Shown: piece by piece, positions 7,947 to 16,175 of the stretch
Position numbering within the stretch: the first letter of the stretch is position 1
Layout of the letters: the number at the start of each line of letters is the position of its first letter
Notes under the pieces: model-generated
Databases searched by the model: none
What the model was told of the DNA's origin: nothing
The model's input: the letters and a program-made list of their open reading frames with translations, nothing else
Source: Sulfurimonas sp. HSL-1716
Lineage (GTDB): Bacteria; Campylobacterota; Campylobacteria; Campylobacterales; Sulfurimonadaceae
Length of the DNA stretch: 64,000 nucleotides
Assembly (NCBI RefSeq): GCF_039645975.1
Contig: NZ_CP147918.1
Span: 434,001-498,000, forward strand
Direction: 5' to 3'
Program-made: the position numbers and the translations under genes

Positions 7947-8570
7947 ATGAAAAAACGAATATTGCGAGCGCTGTCCTTAGCAGTAGTCCCTTTTTTGGGT
8001 ATGCTGCTGATGCGTTTTTTATATCTTACGAACAAAAAAATCTTTCATCTCCCTCAGGAGATTCCAAGCGAACCCGTCGTCTTTGCTTTTTGGCACGGCG
8101 ACCTTCTTATGCAGCCGTATCTATATTATCAGTTTCGCAAAACCCCAAAGGCAAATGTTCTTATCAGCGATCACTTTGACGGAGCGCTTATCTCAAAGAC
8201 CATGCGCTATTTTAGTCTCGGAACGATCGCCGGATCGACAAACCGTAATGCGGCAAAAGTCCTTATTCAGGCAATAAAAAGCCTCAAAGAGGGGTATGAC
8301 ATCGGAATTACTCCCGACGGTCCAAAAGGCCCGCGCTACAGTGTCAGCGACGGTATCGTGGTAATGGCTCAGAAAACGGGTGCAAAAGTAATAGTGTATA
8401 ATTGTAAACCGACACGCTACTGGCAGCTTGGAAGCTGGGACAGGTTTGTCATACCAAAACCGTTTGGAACACTGGAGTTCTTTGCAAGCGAACCTATCGT
8501 TTTAGACGGTCTTGAGCTCGAAGATGCGAAAAAACTGATACAAGAGAGGTTGATGCAACATGTCGTATAG
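7947..8570 (+). CDS. DUF374 / lysophospholipid acyltransferase-family protein
   Basis: A 207-residue protein with an N-terminal membrane helix (about 7-24), then VFAFWHGDLLMQPY and GITPDGPKGPRYSVSDGIV, the two signature stretches of the DUF374 branch of the LPLAT acyltransferases. These act on membrane lipids or lipid A precursors; the exact acceptor is not known. Four bases separate it from miaB, and its 3' end overlaps the next gene by 11 bases, so it sits within one operon. Confidence 0.82.
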   Translation: MKKRILRALSLAVVPFLGMLLMRFLYLTNKKIFHLPQEIPSEPVVFAFWHGDLLMQPYLYYQFRKTPKANVLISDHFDGALISKTMRYFSLGTIAGSTNRNAAKVLIQAIKSLKEGYDIGITPDGPKGPRYSVSDGIVVMAQKTGAKVIVYNCKPTRYWQLGSWDRFVIPKPFGTLEFFASEPIVLDGLELEDAKKLIQERLMQHVV

Positions 8571-9021
8571 ATATCTTTGGCTGATCGCCAGTTTTTCTTT
8601 GATCTTGATAATGGCGGTCTATCTGATCGTGAACCCCTCATATGAAAAATCTTTTGAAGCGAAATACTACTATCATATGGGTGATTATAAAAAGTCGCTC
8701 TCTCTTTCAAAAGAGGCTTTTGACCTCAATGTCTACAACCGTATGGCATCCACGATAATGGCACAGTCGCAGATATCGCTGCAGTATACGCAGTATATCC
8801 AACAGGCAAAAAAGTATATGAAGGATATAGATTCTCTGGCACATAAAAGCACTCTGAGTAATGCCGATAAAGCGAAGATGAGACTGATGTCGCAGATAGT
8901 CGTAGACGGATATATAAAACTTTCTCCGAGTGTCGTGACCGATAAAAAACTGGTTGAGGAGGCAGCGCATTATCATCGCGAATTCGTAAAGCTCTATGAA
9001 AAAATCGATTCATCAATATAA
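8560..9021 (+). CDS. Small membrane-anchored protein of unknown function
   Basis: 153 residues: one N-terminal hydrophobic segment (about 7-25) and then a charged, mostly helical region (FEAKYYYHMGDYKKSLSLSKEAF) that reads like a single TPR-type helical hairpin. The N-terminus is probably anchored in the inner membrane with the rest outside the cytoplasm. I do not recognise a family. It overlaps the acyltransferase by 11 bases and the recombinase gene by 26 bases, so it is expressed with them. AGAGG before the ATG supports the start. Confidence 0.6.
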   Translation: MSYRYLWLIASFSLILIMAVYLIVNPSYEKSFEAKYYYHMGDYKKSLSLSKEAFDLNVYNRMASTIMAQSQISLQYTQYIQQAKKYMKDIDSLAHKSTLSNADKAKMRLMSQIVVDGYIKLSPSVVTDKKLVEEAAHYHREFVKLYEKIDSSI

Positions 9022-9841
9022 AAGGTCCTTTCTTATCTACCTGGAAAAAGCAAGGGGCTACTCGGATCTTACTTTAAAGACCTACGACGAAGCTTTGAGC
9101 GAAGCGTTTCAAAGTATTGTGATAGAGGAAAAAGCGGCAGGGACTCTGTTTGATCTTATGCCCTACCGTATAAAAATAGCTTCTTTGAAACAAAAGACCA
9201 TCGCAAAAAAGCTGAGTGCCGTTCGTTCGTTCGCGGAGTATCTCAATACGCAGGGTGAACATATAACCCTCAAAGCCGATGACAGCATAAAGGTCGCCAA
9301 AACGCTGCCAAAACCCATCCCTCATGAGCATATAATGGAAGCTTTGCAAACTGCGCAGACGGATGAGCGTCTTATTGTAATCATGCTGTATACTTTAGGA
9401 CTCCGTATATCCGAATTGGCAAACCTGAAGCTCGAAGATATAGAGAATGAATGGATACGTGTCGTGGGTAAAGGGAACAAACAAAGAGATGTCCCGTTGC
9501 TGGCTTCTACCTCTCGGATTTTAAGAGAATATGTGGATGAGATGCGGCCAAAAAAATATCTTTTTGAGAAAAATAGCCGAAAATTAAGCGAAAATAGTTT
9601 AAGATATAGCGTTACTAAGGTATTTAAAAGAGCAGCATTAAAGGTCACTCCCCATCAGCTGCGCCACTCGTATGCAACGGTGCTTTTAAATAATAATGCA
9701 AGAATAGCCGATGTTAGTGAGCTTTTAGGACACTCTTCCATGGCTACGACGCAGATATACACGAAGTTGGGCAGTGCGCTTAAGATGCAGAACTATAATA
9801 AGGCACATCCGTTATGCAAGGAGACAGATGATACTTTCTAA
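8996..9841 (+). CDS. Xer-family tyrosine recombinase
   Basis: 281 residues with an N-terminal SAM-like DNA-binding domain (about 1-90) and a complete catalytic domain. The active-site set is visible: R137 (LGLRISEL), K159 or K162 (GKGNKQR), H220 and R223 (HQLRHSYA), H246 (LGHSSMATT) and Y255 (the nucleophile in QIYTKLG). The size matches XerC/XerD better than the longer XerH (about 355 residues) of Campylobacter and Helicobacter. Resolution of chromosome dimers at dif is the likely job. No attachment site or mobile element borders it, so it does not look like an integrase. It is embedded in an operon and overlaps both neighbours. Confidence 0.85.
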   Translation: MKKSIHQYKRSFLIYLEKARGYSDLTLKTYDEALSEAFQSIVIEEKAAGTLFDLMPYRIKIASLKQKTIAKKLSAVRSFAEYLNTQGEHITLKADDSIKVAKTLPKPIPHEHIMEALQTAQTDERLIVIMLYTLGLRISELANLKLEDIENEWIRVVGKGNKQRDVPLLASTSRILREYVDEMRPKKYLFEKNSRKLSENSLRYSVTKVFKRAALKVTPHQLRHSYATVLLNNNARIADVSELLGHSSMATTQIYTKLGSALKMQNYNKAHPLCKETDDTF

Positions 9842-10853
9842 GATACTACATAGTCTGTATTTAAAGATATATATTAGTATTATCGTATCAAACTCCAAAA
9901 CGAGTGTTTGTGTTCATGCTTTAAAAAACGGTACGTTAAAAGAGAGTTTTTTTGAAACATTTCCGAGCCGGGATGTTTCAGAAGAGCTTATCGAATATGT
10001 TCAGTCTTTTATAGACGAAACACCGTTTTATTATATATCTTTACTCGATTACTCCATTAGTCAGGGGGCGATGCCTTCATGCGAAGGGAGCGAATTTTTC
10101 CTCTACAGTGATCTTGAAACACCGCAGAAGATCTGTCATGACGGCTGGAACAGTTTTACGTCAAAGGTCGATATCATAAATTTTGAAAAGAAATATTCTG
10201 CGTTCGGTCTGGATTTTATCTTTTCGCCCTACACCGTCATAAAGAATTTTTTTAAAGACAAGATAAGCGGAGAAGCGGCGTTGTTTATTTTGGTTCAGGA
10301 AGACTCTTTGATAGTAACGGTGTTTGAAAACTCAATGCTGAAATATTCGGAGTTTATCAACATGAGAACAGAGCAGCCCGATGAAAGTATTTCGATGTTG
10401 GATGACGACAAAGAGGAGTTGAACTTTGATATGGAAGATCAGCATTCCGTGAACCTCGAAGAGATAGATATTGACGACGGATTCGGAGATATCGATGATC
10501 TGACGGACATCGAAGATCTGGACACCATGGATGATCTGGAAGATTTTGCCGAAGTAAAAGTCAAAGAGCCCTCAAAAGAAGCAAGCAGACATTTTGAGCC
10601 GGATGACAGAGATGCTGCAGGTTTCAATGAAGATTACAGACGTTTTAGTGTTATTCAAAGTTCGTTAAATCAATACTACACAGATGAAAAATATGAAAAT
10701 AAATTTATCGAATCGGCGTATATCGCGGTGGCATGCCATGTGGATCATGATCTTAAGAATTACCTTGAAGAGGAACTTTTCTTAAAGGTCTATGTCCGTC
10801 AGCTGGAGATCTGTCAGGAGATTCTTGATCTGGCGAAAAGGGAAAACGTATGA
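9828..10853 (+). CDS. PilM-like protein with an acidic insert
   Basis: Start at ATG 9828 because AAGGAGA lies at 9819-9825; it overlaps the recombinase stop by 14 bases. The 341-residue protein has an N-terminal region with short beta strands (TSVCVHALKNG, IYISIIVSNS) like the actin-fold platform proteins PilM/GspL. Residues about 191-242 form a highly acidic stretch of Asp/Glu with Ile/Leu (EIDIDDGFGDIDDL). A helical tail follows. The assignment rests mainly on the next two genes, which read as PilN and PilO; sequence evidence alone is weak. Likely cytoplasmic platform protein of a type IV pilus, type II secretion or DNA-uptake machine. Confidence 0.5.
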   Translation: MILSKILHSLYLKIYISIIVSNSKTSVCVHALKNGTLKESFFETFPSRDVSEELIEYVQSFIDETPFYYISLLDYSISQGAMPSCEGSEFFLYSDLETPQKICHDGWNSFTSKVDIINFEKKYSAFGLDFIFSPYTVIKNFFKDKISGEAALFILVQEDSLIVTVFENSMLKYSEFINMRTEQPDESISMLDDDKEELNFDMEDQHSVNLEEIDIDDGFGDIDDLTDIEDLDTMDDLEDFAEVKVKEPSKEASRHFEPDDRDAAGFNEDYRRFSVIQSSLNQYYTDEKYENKFIESAYIAVACHVDHDLKNYLEEELFLKVYVRQLEICQEILDLAKRENV

Positions 10854-11368
10854 CGTATAGTTATATAAAACCCAGATTTAAAAAGATCGTTTCAGCAGAA
10901 CTGCAGCTCGTACTTATATTTTTTACGATATCGATCGCTATGCTGTTTTTGACCTACGGATTTTTAAAACTAAAGATATACACTTTTGAACAAAATGCAG
11001 TAAAAATACAACAAAAAAAGGTTGAGTTAAATGACGCGATCGTCAAAATGCAGCATCAGATATACCTGATAGAGCAGGAGAGTGAAAAAGCGGAGAAGAT
11101 CACTACGGAGAACAGCGTCTTAAAAGAGAGTATCAAAAACCTTTTCGATCTGGTTCCTGACAGGATCACTCTTTCTCAGGTAGATCTGAAGAAAAACTCG
11201 CTTGTCATTTATGGGACGACGCCGAGCAAAGAGGTGTATGAATTTTTGCTTCAAGCGCCGCTGCGTTCGATCTTCAACAGTACTTACACAAGTTTTTATC
11301 AGTTAGACAACGGATGGCTCAGTTTTGTTTCGACGAACAAGATGGATGATAAAGAGGTACTTAAATGA
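10850..11368 (+). CDS. PilN-like inner-membrane assembly protein
   Basis: 172 residues: a short cytoplasmic N-terminus, one membrane helix (about 19-42), a coiled coil (about 50-100) and a small C-terminal domain. The segment LVPDRITLSQVDLKKNSLVIYGTTPSKEVYEFLL is the characteristic ferredoxin-like domain of PilN (shown here only as it runs from about 105). PilN links PilM in the cytoplasm to PilO in the periplasm. An ATGA overlap couples it to the gene before, and another ATGA couples it to the next. Confidence 0.65.
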   Translation: MTYSYIKPRFKKIVSAELQLVLIFFTISIAMLFLTYGFLKLKIYTFEQNAVKIQQKKVELNDAIVKMQHQIYLIEQESEKAEKITTENSVLKESIKNLFDLVPDRITLSQVDLKKNSLVIYGTTPSKEVYEFLLQAPLRSIFNSTYTSFYQLDNGWLSFVSTNKMDDKEVLK

Positions 11369-11940
11369 AACCCTTTAAGCTTTCCCGTCAAAATCTCTAT
11401 CTTCTGATAATCACACTTTTTCTTCTTGTCTTCGTGCTTATTTTTGCATTTACGGTTTTGATCCCGTCGGGAAAAGAGTATAGACAGGCAAGAGCGGTGA
11501 CCAACAGACACTCTATGGAACTCGGCGAATATGAGCAGCTAAGCGATCAAACGCTTGGGGAGTTGAAATCCCTGCAGGAAAAATATAGAAACGTCATAAC
11601 CGCTTTTGACAACGATTTCGATGAAAACAGGTTCATATCCCAGAACAAAAAGTATTTTCAAAACTTGAAAGTCTCGAAACTATCAAAAATGGAAGAAAAA
11701 CAGCCTTTTGACCTTTATGAAGTAAATGCGACTTCAAAGATAGACTCGCCTGTCGTTTTTTATAATTTTCTGGATAGTCTGAACAAAAGCGACTGGGTCA
11801 TAGGCGTGAACTTCCCTATCCATTTTAAAAGAGACGGAGAGCTTATAAACTCATCGTTTACTATGAGAGTCTATGCGTTAAGCGAAGATAGAAACAAGAC
11901 GGTTTCTCTAAAAGAAACGAACACTACAAAGCAACAATAG
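11365..11940 (+). CDS. PilO-like inner-membrane assembly protein
   Basis: 191 residues: one N-terminal membrane helix (about 11-33), a predicted coiled coil (about 45-80) and a C-terminal domain of alternating strands and helices, the layout of PilO. Position after a PilN-like gene with an ATGA overlap supports the call. It would form the periplasmic heterodimer with PilN. No PilP, secretin, pilin or ATPase follows; the next gene, tilS, is on the other strand and overlaps the 3' end by 17 bases. Confidence 0.55.
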   Translation: MKPFKLSRQNLYLLIITLFLLVFVLIFAFTVLIPSGKEYRQARAVTNRHSMELGEYEQLSDQTLGELKSLQEKYRNVITAFDNDFDENRFISQNKKYFQNLKVSKLSKMEEKQPFDLYEVNATSKIDSPVVFYNFLDSLNKSDWVIGVNFPIHFKRDGELINSSFTMRVYALSEDRNKTVSLKETNTTKQQ

Positions 11941-12910
11941 TATCAAAAACCTTTTGATTCAAAAAAAGATAGGGGCGCAGTTTTGAGGGGATTTTCAAGA
12001 CTCTGCATCTCTCTTTGAACCCTTTGTCCATGGAGACATCCAAAAGATAAGGAGCTATAAAAACATACTCATCGGTTCTGCAGACCGCATATCTTCTTGA
12101 GACAACCGTATCGTCGCTCTCTTTTAGTTCATCTCTTGTATGAGAACTTATCATGACCCCGAGTTGCTTAAGTGTCTTGTCGATGTGATAGATGTCGCTT
12201 TTTAGATTTTTTGTACGTTTGAAATAGTAAAGCTCCTGCACCTGCAGGACTTCCGTGTTTTCTATGAGTTCGTCGGTATCGTTGTCGATATATTCAAAGC
12301 TTTTAAGGATCCCGTCTTTGTATTTTTTCAAAAGCGGTGCCGCATAGAGATGTCTGAACTCGTTTCTTTTTATGCTCATGTCTTGATTCGTCTCATCTTC
12401 GAACCATTTTTTCTCTTTAGCTTCAAGATAGGCGATAAGCTCGGATTTTTCTACATGCAAAAGCGGACGTATGATGTCATATCCCTCTCTTTTGGTAATG
12501 CGTTTCATAGAGTTCAGCTCGGCGCATCCCGCTCCTTTGCTCAACTGCATCAAAAGCCATTCGAGCCTGTCTCCCAAATGATGAGCGGTTAGAAGGTTGT
12601 TATATCCATGTTCAAAGATAAGCTCTTCAAAAAAATCGTATCTTACCGCTCTTGCCGTCGCTTCAAAGTTCTTTTCTATCGATTCGGAGGTAAAGACATA
12701 ACAGTTCTTTTCATGTTCTAAAGCCAGCTCCTGAGCATAAGAGACCTCCTCTTTGCTTTGTGCTCTGAGAGCGTAATCGATGATCGCGATATCAAAAGGG
12801 ATATCGTTTTGCAAAAGCAGGAAAAACAGGGAAGTGGAATCGGCTCCGCCCGAGAAGGCGAGAAGGTTTTTGGAGTTTTTTAAAAAGGTTACATCCTGAA
12901 TCTTAAGCAT
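11924..12910 (-). CDS. tilS: tRNA(Ile)-lysidine synthase
   Basis: 328 residues of the PP-loop ATPase family. AFSGGADSTSLFFLL (about 18-32) is the SGGxDS ATP-binding loop, and TAHHLGDRLEWLL is the TilS-specific motif. It attaches lysine to C34 of tRNA-Ile(CAU), changing its decoding from AUG to AUA. The C-terminal part is short compared with E. coli TilS, as is common. The start overlaps the rimO stop by eight bases, so both are read from one mRNA. The 3' end overlaps the convergent PilO-like gene by 17 bases. Confidence 0.92.
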   Translation of the reverse strand: MLKIQDVTFLKNSKNLLAFSGGADSTSLFFLLLQNDIPFDIAIIDYALRAQSKEEVSYAQELALEHEKNCYVFTSESIEKNFEATARAVRYDFFEELIFEHGYNNLLTAHHLGDRLEWLLMQLSKGAGCAELNSMKRITKREGYDIIRPLLHVEKSELIAYLEAKEKKWFEDETNQDMSIKRNEFRHLYAAPLLKKYKDGILKSFEYIDNDTDELIENTEVLQVQELYYFKRTKNLKSDIYHIDKTLKQLGVMISSHTRDELKESDDTVVSRRYAVCRTDEYVFIAPYLLDVSMDKGFKERCRVLKIPSKLRPYLFLNQKVFDTIVAL

Positions 12911-14216
12911 TTTCTACGGTACACAAAAGTTTGTTGCCGACAAGAGAGGTGATCTTGGCTTTATATATCCTGCCAAGTTCAAGATCTTCATCTACATCTC
13001 TGTCGTTTACGTAAAGTTCCCCGTCGATATCCGGAGCCCAGAGAAGCTCTCTGGCACTGAGGATAAACTCGGACTCCTCGCTCTCTCCGTCGATGACGAT
13101 ATCGACTGTTTTGCCGACCTCTTTTTCAAGACTTTTCAGTTCGCATTCTGTGGCGATTTTGCCCAAGATCTCTGCTCTTTTTTGGATAGTTTTTTTGTCT
13201 ATCTTTTCATCCATGCCGTATGCAGGGGTCGTTTCTTCGTCCGAATAGCTGAAGATGTTCATCCTGTCAAATCCAAAAGACGCGGCGAACTCGCACATCT
13301 CTTCAAACATAGCTTCTGTTTCATTTGGATGACCGACGATGAAACTGGTACGCACAAATGAGTTTGGAAGCGCTCTCATGGCTTCAAGCAGCTCGATCGT
13401 TTTCTCCTTTCCAAATCCGCGTTTCATCCTGTGAAGCATCTCGTCGTTGATATGTTGAATAGGCATATCGAAATAGTTGTGAAATATCTTCGATTTGCCA
13501 ATGTTGTGGATAAGTTTCAAGGATGTGGTCGAAGGATAAAGATAAAGGATCCTCGCACTTTTTACGCCTTCGATGAGTTCGATCCTGTGGATCAAAAGGC
13601 TCAGTCCGTCGATCGTTTTGCAGTCTCTGAGGTATGAACTGCTGTCTTGAGAGACGAAGCTGAAATCATAATACCCTTTTTTCACAAGAGATTCTACCTC
13701 CCTTACGACCGAATCTAGCGAACGGGACTGGAGTTTGCCTTTAAAAGAGGGGATGGCGCAAAAGCTGCACTGCTGGTTGCATCCTTCGGAGAGTTTTATG
13801 TAAGCATGGTATGTCGAGCCCGTCACTACGCGCTCGGCTCCGTCGATGAGGTAGACCTGTTCGCTGAACTGAGATTTTTTATCTGCCAAAAGCTCGTCTA
13901 TCTTTTCATAATCTCCCACACCCGTAAAAAGGTCGACCTCCGGCATATCCTTTGCCAGCTCCTCTTTATAGCGTTCGCTCAGACATCCCGCCATCACAAG
14001 AAGCGAATCCTCTTTTCTCGCATCATGCAGATTCAAAACGGTGTTGATAGACTCCTCTTTGGCCGCATCGATAAATCCACACGTATTGACGATGATGACA
14101 TCGGCGTTTTCTTGATCGTTTGTAAGTTCATAGTTTTGAAGGCGTCCCATCATAACTTCGGTGTCGACAAGATTTTTTGTACATCCCAAAGAGACGATAT
14201 GCAGTTTTTTGCTCAT
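12903..14216 (-). CDS. rimO: Ribosomal protein S12 methylthiotransferase RimO
   Basis: A MiaB-family enzyme with LGCTKN, NTCGFID and the radical-SAM motif CNQQCSFC, then a TRAM domain. LGCTKNLVDTEVM at the N-terminus and PSFKGKLQSR after the cluster motif are typical of RimO, which methylthiolates an aspartate of ribosomal protein S12; its substrate gene rpsL is also in this window. The frame is open further upstream, but the family start is MSKKLHIVSLG, so ATG 14216 is used (437 residues). It forms an operon with tilS. Confidence 0.93.
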   Translation of the reverse strand: MSKKLHIVSLGCTKNLVDTEVMMGRLQNYELTNDQENADVIIVNTCGFIDAAKEESINTVLNLHDARKEDSLLVMAGCLSERYKEELAKDMPEVDLFTGVGDYEKIDELLADKKSQFSEQVYLIDGAERVVTGSTYHAYIKLSEGCNQQCSFCAIPSFKGKLQSRSLDSVVREVESLVKKGYYDFSFVSQDSSSYLRDCKTIDGLSLLIHRIELIEGVKSARILYLYPSTTSLKLIHNIGKSKIFHNYFDMPIQHINDEMLHRMKRGFGKEKTIELLEAMRALPNSFVRTSFIVGHPNETEAMFEEMCEFAASFGFDRMNIFSYSDEETTPAYGMDEKIDKKTIQKRAEILGKIATECELKSLEKEVGKTVDIVIDGESEESEFILSARELLWAPDIDGELYVNDRDVDEDLELGRIYKAKITSLVGNKLLCTVENA

Positions 14217-14380
14217 TAGTTCCACTTTTAATATATTTATGCAATTATATCCAATATTGGATATTACTTTTAAGAAATGCAGGTTCGCAGAATAAAAACA
14301 CAAAGGGTAAGAAAGAGGCGGAGCAAACGGTTATTTTGAAAAGATAGTGTTTTTAGATACACACTTAATTCATTATATCG

Positions 14381-14386
14381 TATAAT
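14381..14386 (+). promoter_or_regulatory. -10 box six bases before the MsrQ-like start codon
   Basis: TATAAT with only six bases to ATG 14393 and no Shine-Dalgarno sequence. Transcription would start at or next to the start codon. Confidence 0.5.
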
Positions 14387-14392
14387 TGCGGC

Positions 14393-14995
14393 ATGAGAAC
14401 GATTATCTGGATTGCGGCGCTTATGCCGGTATTTTATATGTCATTTCGCTATTCACTGGGACATTGGTGGCAGTTGAATGAAGGGACGGCAAGGTTTTTA
14501 AACGATTATCTTCATCTGCATATCGGCGGACATCCTCGAAATATAGTGAAGTTTTTGGAAGATACGGCAGGCAAGACGGCTTTGAATCTGTTTATACTGA
14601 CACTCGCGCTTAGGCCGCTTCACACCTATCTTAAATTTGACCTTATCAAATATAAACGATTGATAGGACTGTTTGGATTTTTCTATGTCTTCTTGCATGT
14701 AGCGGTCTTTGTATGGCTCAAACATCATTTTGACATGGGTGATATCTATAGAGCGGCAAGCCATCATCTGTATGTCATATTCGGAATATCGGCATTTGCG
14801 ATCGTCTTGATGATGACGGTCACCTCCGTACCGTTTTTATATAAGAAATTTCACTCCTGGCATAAACTTTTTTACATTGCAATGGTCTTTGTCATGGTGC
14901 ATTTTCTGCTGGCTCAAAAGTATATCTCGTTTACGGATATTATCTATGCTGCGGTGATTGCCGGACTTTTGGCGCTAAAACTCTTAAAGCGTTAG
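14393..14995 (+). CDS. MsrQ/YedZ-like heme membrane protein
   Basis: 200 residues with about six membrane helices of the ferric-reductase-like fold. Conserved features of MsrQ are visible: GxxAL..F.LTLALRPL in helix 2 (TAGKTALNLFILTLALRPL) and histidines suited to bind heme (H at 'VFLHVAVFVW', 'SHHLYVIF', 'HSWHKLFY'). MsrQ hands electrons from quinol to the periplasmic methionine sulfoxide reductase MsrP. No msrP is next to it, so it may serve a distant partner or another acceptor. The mRNA may be leaderless. The flavoprotein gene follows after three bases. Confidence 0.72.
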   Translation: MRTIIWIAALMPVFYMSFRYSLGHWWQLNEGTARFLNDYLHLHIGGHPRNIVKFLEDTAGKTALNLFILTLALRPLHTYLKFDLIKYKRLIGLFGFFYVFLHVAVFVWLKHHFDMGDIYRAASHHLYVIFGISAFAIVLMMTVTSVPFLYKKFHSWHKLFYIAMVFVMVHFLLAQKYISFTDIIYAAVIAGLLALKLLKR

Positions 14996-14998
14996 CGG

Positions 14999-16156
14999 AT
15001 GTATGACGTACTTATCTTGGGCGCGGGTGCCGGCGGTCTTATGTGTGCGAGCGGACTTGCCGAGCATAAAACTCTCAAAATCGGCGTCATTGACGCGAAT
15101 CAGAGTATCGGAGCAAAGATAAAGATATCGGGCGGCGGTAAGTGTAATATTACAAATACCAAAGTCAGCGAAGAAAATTACTTAGGAGAGGCCGCTTTTG
15201 TGTCTTGGATCCTGTCGAAGTATACAAAAGAGGACCTTTTGGAGTTTTTAGAGGCAAACGGATTGTCTCCTGTCATCCGCAAAGGCCGTTACTATTTTTG
15301 TCCGAAAAGTTCGGATGAGATAATCTCCATCTTCAAAAGACTGACAAAGAGCGTCGATTACCGTCTCGGCGAGAATATCCTGTATGCAGAAAAAAAAGAG
15401 GATATGTTTTTTGTCAAGACCTCAAAAAGCACATACCGAGCGAAGAGTTTGGTCGTAGCCACGGGCGGAGAGAGCTACAAAAGTTTGAACGCGAGTGATA
15501 TCGGACTTAAGATAGCATCCGGTTTTGGAGTGCAGAGCATAGAGTTTTCTCCCGCTCTTGTCGGGATGACCCTTCAAAAAGAGCAGTTTTGGATGAAAGA
15601 GCTCAGCGGAGTGAGTGCCGAAGTCGAGATAACGGTCGAAGGAAAAACACTACGCGAAGATATGCTGTTTGCACATCGCGGCATAAGCGGCCCGGTCGTA
15701 CTTAGCGCTTCTCTTTATTGGAAAAAGGGCAGTATGTCTATAAATTTTTTACCTCAAAAAGATATAAACAAGCTTATAAACGGTTCCAAAAAAAACATCT
15801 CATCTGTGCTGAACCTTCCCAAGCGTCTCTCAAAAGGCCTGCTTGAAGTTTTGAATATAGAAGACAAACCGTGCAGCAAACTGACAAAAGAGGATATGCA
15901 AAACCTTCAAAATATTCACAAATACGCATTCGCTCCGGCAGGAAACTTCGGGTTTACAAAAGCAGAAGCTTCCCGCGGCGGAGTCAAAACGGAGGAGCTG
16001 GATAAAAATTCCATGATGAGTAAAAAGGTCGACGGTCTTTATTTTATCGGTGAGGTCGTAGATGTGACGGGAGAGCTGGGAGGTTACAATTTTCAGTGGG
16101 CCTTTAGCAGTGCGGTCGTTTGTTCGAAGTATATAAAAGGACGCTATAATATGTAA
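14999..16156 (+). CDS. BaiN/HI0933-family FAD-dependent oxidoreductase
   Basis: 385 residues. The N-terminal LILGAGAGGLMCA is the FAD-binding turn, and KIKISGGGKCNITN (about 40-53) is the signature of the HI0933/YhiN family. The family end motif GEVVDVTGELGGYNFQWAFSSA is present near residue 350. Members are flavoproteins of poorly known substrate. It lies three bases after the MsrQ-like gene, so both are probably cotranscribed and may share electron transfer, but this is inference. Confidence 0.85.
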   Translation: MYDVLILGAGAGGLMCASGLAEHKTLKIGVIDANQSIGAKIKISGGGKCNITNTKVSEENYLGEAAFVSWILSKYTKEDLLEFLEANGLSPVIRKGRYYFCPKSSDEIISIFKRLTKSVDYRLGENILYAEKKEDMFFVKTSKSTYRAKSLVVATGGESYKSLNASDIGLKIASGFGVQSIEFSPALVGMTLQKEQFWMKELSGVSAEVEITVEGKTLREDMLFAHRGISGPVVLSASLYWKKGSMSINFLPQKDINKLINGSKKNISSVLNLPKRLSKGLLEVLNIEDKPCSKLTKEDMQNLQNIHKYAFAPAGNFGFTKAEASRGGVKTEELDKNSMMSKKVDGLYFIGEVVDVTGELGGYNFQWAFSSAVVCSKYIKGRYNM

Positions 16157-16175
16157 AACGTCTGAAGGATCTTTT

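Noticed and set aside
8996-9841. Tyrosine recombinase as the integrase of a mobile element
   Set aside because: No tRNA target, direct repeats, phage genes or change of composition nearby; it overlaps chromosomal housekeeping-type neighbours on both sides and has Xer size.
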